Below the pieces are notes generated by a model. The model saw only the letters and a list, made by a program, of their open reading frames with translations, did no database searches and was not told where the DNA came from. Positions 42,803 to 54,815 of a stretch of 64,000 bases of DNA are shown piece after piece. The position numbers and the translations under genes were made by a program. Origin of the DNA: Diphasiastrum complanatum (taxonomy: Eukaryota > Streptophyta > Lycopodiopsida > Lycopodiales > Lycopodiaceae); contig CM055106.1 of assembly GCA_029204225.1 (NCBI GenBank), forward strand, positions 8,380,574-8,444,573. The letters run 5' to 3'. Every line of letters starts with the position of its first letter. Position 1 is the stretch's first letter.

Positions 42803-43637
42803 TCAATGGACTCCCAAAGTCTTCATTTGTTGATCACAGGTATCATCCGTTGTTGATGAATTGTCATCTCCTCTTTGGACTACTGGCTTGACAGTCCAAG
42901 TAATTGGATCTACTTTGACCGCCCACTCACGATTCTCAAAAGTAATTTTTCTGGTGCCCCAATTACAAATTACTTGCACAACTCGTAACCATGGATGTCC
43001 CAATAAAACTTGATATACATTTGGTGCGTTAGGTAAGCCCATTACTACAAAAGTAACTTACAAACTGCACTCCAACTATTTTGACAGGTACGTCTTCAAC
43101 CATTCCTCTAGGATGGATTGTCGTTTGATCAGCTAGCTTGATGGCAAAAGTCGAAGGCTTCAGCTTGGTAAGTCCCCATTTTGCACATAGCTTGGTTGAA
43201 ATCAGGTTAACTCCAGAACCTCCATCAATCACGACTGCTTCTTTACCAAACTGTCTATGTTGTATCGGCAAGGTGATGTTTTTCTGCTCACTTTCCCAGG
43301 TTGTTCCCACATTGAGTACTTCGTTTGTTTCTTCAAAGCCGACACAAAAAAGTGGTTTCTGATGGACTTGTGGTTCCATTTGAGTCAATCTTTTTGCTAA
43401 TACTTCTTTTGCTTTAGGCACCAACTTAAGAAATTCTCCTAGTTTAATATCCATCTTGCTAGACAGAATATTTACGATCATTTTTGTTCGCGGTGCTTCA
43501 GGTTCCGTCATCTTGAAGGGTTCTTCATGATGGTGCAACTGTGTATTAACATTTTTTCTTGGATATTCTTGTGGCATAGATGAAGAATGGACTTCGGCTA
43601 CTACTTTAGAGGCTTCTTGGGCTTCTTCTTCTTGCAA
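42803..43637 (-). pseudogene. Ty3/gypsy gag tail and aspartic protease
   Basis: Minus strand. A Glu/Lys/Gln-rich tail (IKLGEFLKLVPKAKEVLAKR) leads into a retropepsin: EAVVIDGGSGVNLISTKLC, then PRGMVEDVPVKIVGVQFV. After a one-base frameshift near 43040 it continues as MGLPNAPNVYQVLLGHPWLR. The V-I-D-G-G-S-G form of the active site is usual for plant gypsy. No RT follows. It ends at 42803 near the probable copia G LTR. Confidence 0.82.
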
Positions 43638-43861
43638 ATGTTTAATCCACTACCTCTTTTTTTTATTTTATTTGAGCTAAAAGTCAGTTAACCACACTAG
43701 TTAGATGGCGGGCACCACTGGAAACTAGAAAACTGACAACAAATCTTGTCGTTTATACCTTCTCTCTCTAATCATTATCTCACTAAGTTCAAGTTTCTTA
43801 TAGGGCCTTTTTTGAGTTGAGGTTTTCCCTAATCGCATGTTGATGACACACTACTTTTTAG

Positions 43862-44230
43862 CGATAGTGTTGATTTAAGAAGATGATGTTCTCAAAATTT
43901 GACACGACAAATCTAGATGAAGTTCACTATTGTCTAGGATTTCAGATCCATAGATACATAGTGAGAAGGCTGATCTATATCACTCAACAAAGGTATATTC
44001 ACAATACACTCATTAGATACAATATGATGAATTGCAAAATAGCTCACTCAACAATGGAATCAGGCCTACAAGGATGAATGTCCTCAGAAAAAACAAGAGT
44101 GAGCAAATGAAAGATTATCCTTACCAGTTAATTCTAGGAACTCTCATGTATGCAACGGTCTGTACTAGACTTGACATTGCTTTTTAGTGATCAATCAAGC
44201 ATGAGAGATATTCACATGAAGGTTGCTGAT
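43862..44230 (+). pseudogene. Copia RT C-terminal fragment
   Basis: The frame reads FSKFDTTNLDEVHYCLGFQI, then ITQQRYIHNTLIRYNMMNCK. After a stop, in other phases, it shows a YQLILGTLMYATVCTR-like segment. This is the RT connection region of a copia element, degraded by stops and frameshifts. Confidence 0.7.
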
Positions 44231-45855
44231 GTGTGCTTCATGATCAACTTTGTTATTCTAGATTTACCCAACACACTCCAGTCCTACAAGGTCCTGCTCA
44301 GGCAACTCTAGTTGCGAGCTTCACATGTTCTCCATGATTGAAAAAAAGGAAGAATCATTGTACAAATTTGGAAGAAGGCAATGAAGGTTGATCCGACCAC
44401 CTGACAGGCAAAACTAGTAGATCAATGAAGAATGATAGCCAATTCAGCTACTGTTGAGCAATTTAAAAAAGAAAAAACAGAATTGAAATATCCAAGACAT
44501 TGGAGGTGAATAGTGATTAAGGACGACGCCCAGTCCAAAATAGTGGATTGAATGGAGGCCTTAGCCACCATCAATTGCTTTAATTTTATGATAGCTCACT
44601 TAAGTAATAATTCTTATATGCAATCCAAAATAACCAAAGAAGGCGAAGTCCCAAATTCAATTATGGGAGCGATCCATAGGACCATATTCTTGAAATTTCA
44701 AATTTTATGATACAAGGCCAATGGTTATCCAAGGAGCCACTACTTGGGACTAGTTATCAAAAAGCAATCAATCTCAGTCATGTACTTACACTTGATGAGC
44801 GATGAGAGTAAATAGATGAAGAAGTCCTGTAATATCTAGATCTTGATAGGTATCACCAACATGCTACACCAAGAACATCATCTCTCCTAGTAAAGGTAGG
44901 CATAGTAGGTGCTGTCTCTTGGCTTGATGCCTATCATGAAGATACCCCTCTCTAATTCCAAAAAAAATGATATGGTATTAGAATGGGATCAGTGGAAACA
45001 TGAAGTCTTCTATCAGCTAGAGATGTCATTATTATCCAACCCAGCCAAGGTATCCCCACCACGACCTGCGAATGAAACGAATGACCTACTTACTCCAATA
45101 ATATTGATAGGGATAGTGATTCCCCTCCAAAGTCTCCTTGACCTAAATAGATAAAAAAGCTAAATATAAGGTGACCAACACCAAGGATGAAAAAGAAATA
45201 CCACTCCAGTGGGATCCATGGTTCCACTAGATATTGAGACAAGGTCAGAGAATAAATGGGAGTAAGAGGTGGAAAACCAGTCGGTGCACGACATACCATT
45301 CTACTTCAAGGATTATATGATGGATGAAGTGGATGTTGTGTTACCAAGGCCTCAACAATTAGATTTTGAAAATACCTTATCTTCCCAAGCTCCAATCATT
45401 GATGGGACTACAAAGGTAAACATTCTCAACCTAGCTTACCCAGGTGAAAGATGTGAACTCTATAAAGGCGTTAGGACTTCACCACTTTAACACTCCTTTT
45501 GAATGTGAAAAGTGTGAAGAGTGCAAAGACTGCAAAGCCATGTGCTATAGGCATCGGGTTGGTGCCCCAACCATTTTGGATGGAAACCCTTAATTTATCA
45601 ATCAAACAAATGGTGAAACACTAGCATATATAGCATTGTCAAGCAGATTTTCATTCTAAAAAGTACAAAAGGAGAAAAGATTTTTCCTTCTAATAGTGGC
45701 GACAAAGGAGGACAGTCCATGCCTGACGGAAATCTCTGCTTCACGGCTAGAATGTTGTATCACCATGGGGATTTGGAGTCAATAAGGGAATCAGTCCTGA
45801 TCTGACATTCATGTCATTCAAAGAGTTCAAAGAGAGCTAAGAGGTAAGAAATGTG
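44231..45855. other. Intergenic, no recognised gene
   Basis: Small open frames exist (for example 44909-45154 and 45269-45490 on the plus strand), but I find no domain or motif. It may be highly decayed gypsy sequence. The last five bases before element C (45856-45860, CCCAT) are its target duplication. Confidence 0.45.
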
Positions 45856-45860
45856 CCCAT

Positions 45861-46542
45861 TGTTAAAAATTCACAATTCTAGCTTGACTAGTTTTGGTCA
45901 TATGACTTGTAAATAGTTAGATGGTCATGATGTGTCTTGTCACACGTGCCAAATAGCATAGGATTCCATTCATAAGGATGTTCTCAAGTAGACCTAAGTG
46001 TTAGAACCTTTGGAATGAGTCCAAATTATGCTTAGATACAAGGGAGAAAAAATAGGAGCTATTTTTGGTAATTTTTGCATTGTTGAGGGATCTCCAAGAT
46101 TCCAACCTTAACTTGGTAGGGATGAAAGATCCACCAAAATTGGCATTAGGGATAGGTTTAGGGCTACTCATACCTGCCCAAAACTGTGATGGATCATGTA
46201 TATATAGGTGATGATATCTCACCAAAATCTATCAAGCAATTTCATGTTTTTTCTCTCATAATGGTGCAATTGCTCTCTATGTTCATAATTGTTTGAGTAC
46301 TTGTGATTACTAATGATTATAGGATTAAATGTAGGTCTGGTGTACAGTACTCAGACTGTGGGAGGCCGTACTTTCACACGTGTGAAGCCTTCTTCAAGGA
46401 TTTGGGCCATTTAGTGAGGTTCAAGCATAGATTTTTGATGGATTTTGATGGTTCAACTTGTGCTAATCTTATGAAATCATAATCTATTGTTTCCCTCATC
46501 ATTTCAAGTGTTTTAGGATCCTTATTTGCTGTAATTTTTACA
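45861..46542 (+). mobile_element. Element C 5' LTR
   Basis: Starts TGTTAAAAATTC and ends GTAATTTTTACA. The TATA box TATATATA is at 46199-46206. Confidence 0.92.
46373..46386. promoter_or_regulatory. TTCACACGTGTGAA palindrome, C 5' LTR
   Basis: A perfect palindrome 174 bp after the TATA box. GTACTCAGAC lies about 30 bp upstream, a word also found beside the element A palindrome. The 3' LTR copy is at 51804-51817, again 174 bp from its TATA box. Confidence 0.65.
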
Positions 46543-47353
46543 TGGTATCAGAGCCTAAAGGCTGAAATGAGCTAAATCCTTGGTTTTCATTCAATTTGAT
46601 CACAATTTTTGATCTAAATCTTGTGTAGATTGGATCTTAGCATCTAGTATTGATTCTAGAACTCAAAGTGAGTCAAATACATTGGAGATTGGTGTTGTGT
46701 GACTTCATTTGCAGGTGTTTAGGTGTCTAAAACCAGAGGCAAAGTTGAATTCAATTCACATTACCAAGATAGCAAGTTTTGCTTGCTCCAAGCATTGATC
46801 TCTAAGCAAGTTTTGGAGGTGATTTCATAGAGGAGGCTTTCTAGCATTCAAGGAGAGGGAAGATCAGAGTTTTGGGGACTCTTCAAGGCTGTTCTAAGGT
46901 GTAGTAGACACCTCCTAAAGTGATTTAGGTTCAGTCCAACCATTGCTTGACTTATGCACCAAATTAGATCAATTTTTCATCAATTTTGATCATTTTTTGC
47001 TTGTGATTGGATAGTAGATTGTGTTGCATCCTCATTAAGTTCCATTTAGATATTTTACAAGTGATTTTGGAAGTATATTAGGTTGCTTAAATTCACTCTT
47101 GATCAGATCATTTGGAAGCTTTAATGTTCTTTATAGAAAGAGGGGCAATTCTACTAGTATTGTCTACTTCAATCAAGCAAGTGCATTGTGTCTAGTATTC
47201 TATGATTTGATTTTGTTAGAGATCATTCTTAGATCTTTATAGGAAGTCTATTACTGATCTTTTCAGGTCCCTAAGAAGTGGGATAAGGTAGACCTTCAAT
47301 CAAATCAATAGAAGTAACCTTCATTTGTGTCAAGTCCTTGATTAGGAGACTAG
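46543..47353 (+). other. Element C primer site and leader
   Basis: TGGTATCAGAGCC at 46543-46555, then about 800 bp without a supported frame. Confidence 0.85.
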
Positions 47354-48412
47354 ATGGCATCTATAAATGCATATCTTTTGGATACTAATGAAAGGCTCAA
47401 CAAAACTAACTATTCCATATGGAAAGTTAGAATGGAATCCATCATGATCATGCAAGATCTGATGGAAATTCTAAATGGTAAGGAGGGTGAACCTATTCAT
47501 CCTCAAGAAAAAGCCAAATACATCAAGAGGTGCAATGTTGCACTACATTGCATAAAAATGAATGTTGCAAATGAACTCTTAAGAGAGGTAGGAGATTGCA
47601 CTTCAGCTCAAGATGCTTGGTAGACTTTGAAAAAGGTCTATGAATCCAAAAACCAAACTAGAATGTTAGCTTTGAAGAATCAAATCTATAGAAGCTATCA
47701 AAAGAAAGGAGAGAGTGCACATACTTTTGTCCTAAGAGTAAAGGAATTGAACAAAGAGCTAGCCTTTATAGGTGATCCTATCAAGGATGAAGAGCTTGTT
47801 CAACTCATATTGAATGGACTAAGCTTTGAATTTGACAATTTGGTTCAGGGATATGCAATTATGGGTAAGCTACCCATACTTGAAGAACTCCAAGGCACAC
47901 TCATGGCCGAGGAATCAAGAAGGAGCCAAATGCAAGAGAGGATGGATAAGCTTTCCATCCGAGGTGGAGATGACCAAGCTCTCTTCACCAAAGGCAAAGG
48001 CAAGTCCAAAGGCAAAGGATCAACACTCAAGAAGTCTACAAAGCTTGAGGATCAAGAAGGACCCTGAAAGGCATCTCCATCAACCACCAAAGTCAAGAAG
48101 GACAAATCAAAGGTGGAGTGCTACTATTGTAGCAAGATGGGGCATTATGCCTCGGAATGCTTCAAGGGGAAGCAAGATCAAAGCCAAGCCAACATGAGCA
48201 AAGAGGAGGAGGAGGAGAGCTCACATGAGGACTCTCTCATGATGTCCATATTTTCTTCAACAAGCTTCAAAGGAGAAGATCCTTGGTGGATTGACTCGGG
48301 TGCTAGTTCACACATGACTAGTAAAAGGGAGTTTTCTCTTCTCTCTTATCTTATGATGGACCTATAAAGTCTATCTATACAGCAAATGATGAAGCTTGTA
48401 AGATTTAAGGAG
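47354..48412 (+). pseudogene. Element C gag-protease
   Basis: Gag starts MASINAYLLDTNERLNKTNY, with YSIWKVRMESIMIMQDL. The zinc knuckle CYYCSKMGHYASEC lies at ~48119-48160, and the protease site IDSGASSHM at ~48288. Damage: TAG at 47621, TGA at 48065, a frameshift near 48350 and a further stop before the pol frame. The active-site triplet DSG is intact, so inactivation is by truncation. Confidence 0.88.
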
Positions 48413-48468
48413 TTGGTAGCATTCCCCTTTGCTTAGGATCTTCCAAAAAGATCAACATAGAAGGTGTT

Positions 48469-51278
48469 TTGTACATTCCTACAATAACAAAGAATCTACT
48501 AAGTGTTGGCCAAATGGTAGACAATGGTTTCAATGTTGACTTTGCTTCAAATGAATGTTTCATCAAGAAGAAGGGTAAGATAGTGGCTAAGGGCACTAGA
48601 CTTGGCAAACTTTATAAGTTGGATGCATTTGTGGATACTAATGTTGTCATGTTGGCCAAGAAGAGCAAGATATCTACCTTTCCTTTATGGCACAAAAGAC
48701 TTGGACATGTCAACTCAGGTTCCATGGAGGCTATGATCAAGGAGGAGTATGCTTTAGGCCTACCAAGGTCTATTGGGAAGGAAGACAAGGTTTGTGAAGC
48801 TTGTGCCTTATCCAAGGCACATAAGAAGGTGTTTCCTAACTCCATCACAAAGTCATCTCATCCTCTTGAACTCATACACTCGGATGTGCACATTGCTAGC
48901 ACCAAATCTAATGGAGGTTCATCAATGTTTTTAACCCTCATTGATGCTTACTCAAGATATTGTTGGGTGTTCTTACTTTCCTTCAAGTCTCAAGTATTTG
49001 ATACTTTTGTAAAGTTCAAGTTGTTTGTGGAAAAGCATCATAATCATAGCATCAAGATTCTTAGAAGTGACAATGGTGGAGAATTCATCTCCAATGAGTT
49101 CAAGGCCTTTTGTGAGGAGGAAGGGATCAAGAAAGAGACTTCTTGTCCTTACACTCCTCAACAAAATGGAGTTGCTGAAAGAAGGAATAGAACATTATGT
49201 GAATGTTCTAAGGCTTTAAGATTAGATGCTTGTTTGTCCAAATCCTTTTGGGGTGAGTCTCTTGTATGTGCAAACTACTTGAAGAATAGGGTGTCTTGCA
49301 AAGCAATTGAAGGCAAAACTCCTTATGAGATGTTGTATGGAAAGAAACCCAATTTTAATCACTTGAAAGTTTTTGGGTGTATATGTTATGTGCATGTGCC
49401 ATTGGAAACAAGAACCAAGGAGGATCCATCTTCCACAAGAGGGATCATGCTTGGATATGCAAGCTCAAGCAAGGGCTACAAAGTCTATCTCCCATCCTTA
49501 AACAAATTTGTTGTTTCAAGGGATGTCATCTTTGATGAACATCATATGCATATGCTTGAAGAAGGCTCAAGTGCTCCAACAATCAAGAAGAAGATGGCTG
49601 AGGAGCAAGATCTTGGTTTTGAGGAGGAGCTCATGGAGGAGCAAGCACCAAACCCACCTATCACACCAAGGAGATCTTCAAGGGCAAAAGTGGAGCCATC
49701 AAGGCTCACATATCAAGGCAAAGGACATCAAGTTGAGGGTATCTCATCCACTTCTTATGGTTTATCTAGTTTTGAAGAACCATCTAATGTTGAAGATGCA
49801 TTGAACTCCAAAGAATGGTATAAAGCTATGTTGGATGAGTATGATGCCTTGATTGAGAATGAAACTTGGTTGCTTGTTGAGAGACCTCAAAGGAATGTAA
49901 TAGGATGAAAGTGGGTCTTCAAGCTTAAGTTCAATGCAAATGGGAGTGTTAACAAACATAAAGCAAGATTAGTTGCAAAAGGTTATGCTCAAGCGAGAGG
50001 GATAGACTATGAGGAAACTTTTGCACCCGTGGCCAAGATGGTCACAATAAGGCTAATCATTGCACTTGCATCACATTTTGGATAGATTCTATGTCAAATG
50101 GATGTCTCTAATGCTTTCTTGAATGGTTTTTTGGAAGAGGATATCTATATGGAGCAGCCACAAGGGTTCATCAAGCATGGAATGGAGAACAAAGTATGCC
50201 ATCTCCAAAGAAGCATCTATGGCTTGAAGCAAGCCTCGAGATCTTGGAATTCAAGACTACATTGCTATCTTATTTCACTTTCTTTTGTTCAAAGTGAATA
50301 TGATCCCACTATTTACATTAAGTTTGATGATGTTGGTATTGTACTTTTACTCATTTATGTAGATGACATCATCATTAGTGGAAATAGTGTTGATGGTTAG
50401 ATCTAGGGTGTCTTCACTTCATCTTAGGCATAGAAGTACTTAGAGGGTCTAATTTTATCTTTATAAGTCAAGTAAACTATGCTCAAAGTCTTTTGAAGAA
50501 GTTTAAGATGGAAGTATGCAAAAGTGTTGACACACCAATGGAGCAAGACGTAAAAGTGCCAAATGAAGATGATGAAAGATCCTTCATGGACATCACTTTG
50601 TTTAGGCAACTTATAGGTTCCTTAATGTGGATCACCATAACTAGACCAGATCTTAGCTTTAGTGTATGTAGGTTGAGCCAATCCATGCAAAAGCCATTGA
50701 ATATCCATTGGAAAAAGGCTAAGAGGATTCTAAGATACATCTCGGGTACATTGGATTTTGGGATTCTATATAGAGGAGATGTGATTAACCTTCATGCATT
50801 TAGTGATTCAGATTTTGCAGGGGAAAAGAGAGATAGGAAATCAACAAGTGCCTATTCAACTTTCATAGGAGAAGGTGTGGTTTCATGGCTTTCAAAAAAG
50901 CAAGAAACTATATCTCTATCTTCAACCGAGGCCGAGTACAAAGCTTTGACAACCACTACAAAGGAGGTACTTTGGATCAAGAGATTATTGGTGGATCTAA
51001 AGATCATAGATTCAGAGGAGGCACCAATCATCTACAATGACAATATATCAGCCCAACACCTTGCATCTAACCCAATCTTCCATGCAAGATCTAAGCACAT
51101 TGAGATATGCCATCACTTTGTGGGAGAAATGGTGCAAGCCAAGGAGATTGCTTTGGAGCATGTTCCAAGCAATAAATGTGTAGTTGATCTACTTAGTAAA
51201 CCACTTCAAAAGACACCTTTTATGAAGTTCAGATCATCACTTGGAGTGATTAGTAAAGCAATGATTGAACCAAGCTAG
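48469..51278 (+). pseudogene. Element C integrase-RT-RNase H
   Basis: The integrase has HSDVHIASTKSNGG, LIDAYSRYCWVF, RSDNGGEFIS and QNGVAERRNRTL. The RT has [36 protein letters not shown] and an intact YVDD at 50356-50367. RNase H has SDSDFAGEKRDRKS and STEAEYKAL and ends near 51278. Lesions are a TGA at 49906 (in an IGxKWVF motif), a TAG at 50083, and at 50398 a TAG with a deletion of roughly 25 codons before LHFILGIEVL. Confidence 0.9.
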
Positions 51279-51293
51279 ATAGTGAGGAGGAGT

Positions 51294-51973
51294 GTTAAAA
51301 ATTCACAATTCTAGCTTGACTTGTTTTGGTCATATGACTTGTAAATAATTAGATGGTCATGATGTGGCTTGTCACACGTGCCAAATAGCATAGGATTCCA
51401 TTCATAAGGATGTTCTCAAGTAGACCTAAGTGTTAGAACCTTTGGAATGAGTCCAAATTATGCTTAGATACAAGGGAGAAAAAATAGGAGCTATTTTTGG
51501 TAGTTTTTGCATTGTTGAGGGATCTCCAAGATTCCAACCTTAACTTGGTAGGGATGAAAGATCCACCAAAATTAGCATTAGGGATAGGTTTAGGCTACTC
51601 ATACCTGCCCAAAACCGTGATGGATCACGTATATATAGGTGATGATATCTCACCAAAATCTATCAAGCAATTTCATGTTTTTTCTCTCATAATGGTGCAA
51701 TTGCTCTCTATGTTCATAATTGTTTGAGTACTTGTGACTACTAATGATTATAGGATTGAATATAGGTCTGGTGTACAGTACTCAGACTGTGGGAGGCCGT
51801 ACTTTCACACGTGTGAAGCCTTCTTCAAGGATTTGGGCCATTTAGTGAGGTTCAAGCATAGATTTTTGATGGATTTTGATGGTTCAACTTGTGCTAATCT
51901 TATGAAATCATAATCTATTGTTTCCCTCATCATTTCAAGTGTTTTAGGATCCTTATTTGCTGTAATTTTTACA
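51294..51973 (+). mobile_element. Element C 3' LTR
   Basis: Starts TGTTAAAAATTC and ends GTAATTTTTACA, followed by CCCAT. The TATA box is at 51630-51637 and the palindrome at 51804-51817. Confidence 0.92.
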
Positions 51974-52064
51974 CCCATTACATCGCTGCTACAAAGAAAG
52001 TGTTTCTATAATCTGATCCTCCCTTCCATCGCTGTCAGTGAGCAGTTCGTTGTTCCATCGTTTG

Positions 52065-52200
52065 CAAGAAATACATTGATGACTTGTCCTTGCATTCCAT
52101 CACACTTCAGAGAGTTGAAGCAAGAAATACATTGATGACCTGTCCTGCATTCCAATGCACTTCAAGGGAGTTGAAGGAAGAAATACATTGTAATTTGTCA
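52065..52200. repeat. 56-bp tandem repeat, 2.4 copies
   Basis: Units at 52065, 52121 and 52177 (partial) start (C/G)AAGAAATACATTG and include TGTCCT(T)GCATTCCA. They are about 90% alike, decaying in the third copy. Confidence 0.85.
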
Positions 52201-52759
52201 ATCATTCTTGACCATCATATCTTGATCCAGGTCACTATCCAAATCAAAATGGAGTCGTCAAAGAAGAGAACTCTCTTGGGTCTCAGATTCCTTGATGGGC
52301 CGATTGGAGAAGGAACGGTCAACTAAGTTCAGGTATCACCCCTTTGCATACAGTTTGTGTTCAGTGATGAATCTTATATTTCCCTTGAGAATATCATTGA
52401 GTACTTTGGTGACTTAATGTGAATTAAGAAAAGTTTTCGTGAATCATCATTGAAATAGAGATTTGAATCATGTATGTGTCTTTGTATGTTAAATGGTAAT
52501 CTCACCCTATCTCTTTGGAATATAGGGTTCCTAGTCACTCACTAAACCGAGATGTTTAGGGATTGGATACTACACTTGAAGAAAACCTCTCTCCACTAAT
52601 TGAAGAATCTACTGTGTGTCAAAAGGAGATGAGAGTACCAAATCATTAGAGAGTGAAATGACAGATCTTACAACTCTTGTTGAAAATTGAGGAACCTACT
52701 GGATACATGGCTTAGTGTACTCTAGAAAACCATTTTGATGCGGTTAAATCTACCCATAG

Positions 52760-53240
52760 GACCAGGTATTCCCTATGTCGATACATCGCATTTGAACATC
52801 GGGATACTGATTAGTTCAAAATTGATATATCAACAAAGGATTATATCTATCCTAGGAGTCACACGTCTAGGTGAAATCATGAGATGCCCAGAGCCTCTTA
52901 TTTGCCCATTGTAAATTATCATCATTCTCGAGATATTCGAATATTAATCCTTTTCTAGAGAGTGAGGTGTGTTTCGAGAAAATGAGAAAGTATCATTATA
53001 GGAGAGATATTCCATGCATCACAAAATTCTGAGCTATCATTGGGGAAGATGTTCCACTCGAATCTTCCGCTAGGACCTGAATTCCTTATACTAATACATC
53101 CCAATTGAACATTGTCTTGTTAGTCGGGTTGAAAATCATGTATCGTTAGCATATAGTATCTCTTTTGGGAGCAGCGAGACTCGAAGAGATAATGGAATCA
53201 ACCAAGCCTTGCATTTTACCCATCATAGATCTGAGGAGAA
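52760..53240. repeat. Diverged direct duplication, ~315-bp spacing
   Basis: The stretch 52765-52935 (words ATACATCGCATTTGAACAT and GCCCATTGTAAATTATCAT) is echoed at 53080-53235 (ATACATCCCAATTGAACATT and ACCCATCATAGATCTGAGG). Similarity is modest, about 60-65% by eye, and needs alignment. Confidence 0.45.
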
Positions 53241-54185
53241 CTAGCCAAAGTGGTGGGTATCTCATAATCATACCATAAAGTCTTTTTGCTCACCACCCAT
53301 GCTCTTTCGTCATTTATCTTTTACTCCCATTTAAGTGTGCATGGAGGCCTTGCATCTTATTGGACCATGTTTAGACTTTGCAATTTTGGAAGGTGGGAAA
53401 GAGTTGACTTGCCCATTTTGCCACTTCCTATTTTCTCTTTGAAAGGCAAGACCCCTTGACCAAAGTCAAGAGTCTCTAAGGTTGTGGTCTACTCTCATCT
53501 CTTATACAAGGAAGGGAAGACTTCATTTTTCTTTCTTTTTCTCTTTTCATTTTGTCAAGTTGAAATATCCCATAGCACTTGCGGTGGGTCATACCCGTTT
53601 AGGACTGTCCTTGTCTCTGTAGGGTTGCACCTTGTCTGTCAAGGCCTTGTCCTTTGATCCCAATATCACTTTGAGTGATGTTTGCCTGAATTGTTGCTTC
53701 TTCCCTTAGATCAATTTTGTTGGTAATTAGCATAGGAATTTCTGCTGATGAGCTGATGTCGATTATCTTCAAACTTTTTGGTCTCAGATTCTTTTTGGGT
53801 CTCAAGGAAAAGGACGTCCTGCAAAATCTCATATATCTTTATATAGTAAAAAAACCCCGAGGTTACGTTAAATGAAATCTGACATACATCAGTTGAAATA
53901 AAACTTAATAGCCAATTCTAAGGCTAATTTTATTTAAAAACTCTATAGTTCTTTTTGGCCAACTGGGACCCCTTCAGCATGGGCTATACTAGCCAAATCT
54001 GTGCCAGTCAAACATTGATTTAATCAACTTTTCTTAGAAACCATACAAGATATTGTATAAAACTTGAAAATTAGCTCGATTTTGTGTGCTAAAAAGTTGG
54101 CTAACAGGGCCATTAGAATGCCAAATTTTGTTGCAACCTGAGGGAGGAGGATTTTGGATCAAGAAGAGTGGATCTAATCCATTGT

Positions 54186-54240
54186 AGCGATATGCATCAA
54201 AATATTGCAGCGATATGCAACAGAATATTGCAATGATGCG
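54186..54240. repeat. ~27-bp tandem repeat x2
   Basis: AGCGATATGCA(T/A)CA(A/G)AATATTGC occurs twice in a row, followed by a partial third copy. Confidence 0.75.
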
Positions 54241-54815
54241 AGAGCAAATTGGTTCAACAGAGTCCTTCTATATGGCACATGCCATGGAAATATGTGACAG
54301 AAGCTCTCTGATGTTAAAAGAAAAATCCAAAATGAAAGAAAACATGGTATCTATAGTTCGAAAAATCCACACTTGTGTGCACGTAACACATGGCGACAAA
54401 TGATATGGCCACATGTTAAGTTTCAACATGCCCGTTGATTCAACACGTGCATCCTCTGTGGTGATTTATTATTTGTCATGTGTCATCTTCTAATTCATTT
54501 GTCGATTCTGCACTTGTGTCTGCACATGCAATCAATGTTTTGACCTGAAGGATAAAAAGAAATTCTCTCTTTTCTATTCTAATGACCTTTTTGACTTTTG
54601 CTTATCTTTTTTCAACATTTTTTGTTTTCAATGTCTTTTTCCAAAAACTAGAATATAAGTAGTGAAAACAATAAAAAATGGAATCCAAAAAAAATCAAAA
54701 TTGTCAAATTGGAACTTAAGTAGGAAGATCAGACTACCAAAACTTGCGTAATTGGCTACCATTGACTAGTGTATCAAAACGAATCTCATCAAGATGTTCC
54801 AAAACCACTACTCCA

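Larger units (their letters stand above)
45861..51973 (+). mobile_element. Element C: Ty1/copia, full structure, coding region dead
   Basis: LTRs of 682 and 680 bp, a perfect duplication CCCAT (45856-45860 and 51974-51978), a primer site at 46543-46555 and a polypurine tract AGTGAGGAGGAG before 51294. I count about ten substitutions and one or two single-base gaps between the LTRs, roughly 1.5%. That places it between B (one difference) and A (older). All pol domains are present, but there are several stops, frameshifts and a small deletion. Confidence 0.93.
51979..54429. other. Intergenic with diverged duplications, no gene
   Basis: Apart from the repeats listed separately, no coding signature is seen. 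The minus-strand frame at 53599-53832 shows no domain. Confidence 0.5.

Noticed and set aside
42843-43637. DGGSG in the gypsy protease as a mutated active site
   Set aside because: This form is common in plant gypsy proteases, so it is not evidence of inactivation.
44909-45490. Two small plus-strand frames, possible gene in the gap before element C
   Set aside because: No motif recognised and stops nearby. Possibly decayed retroelement, but not supportable.
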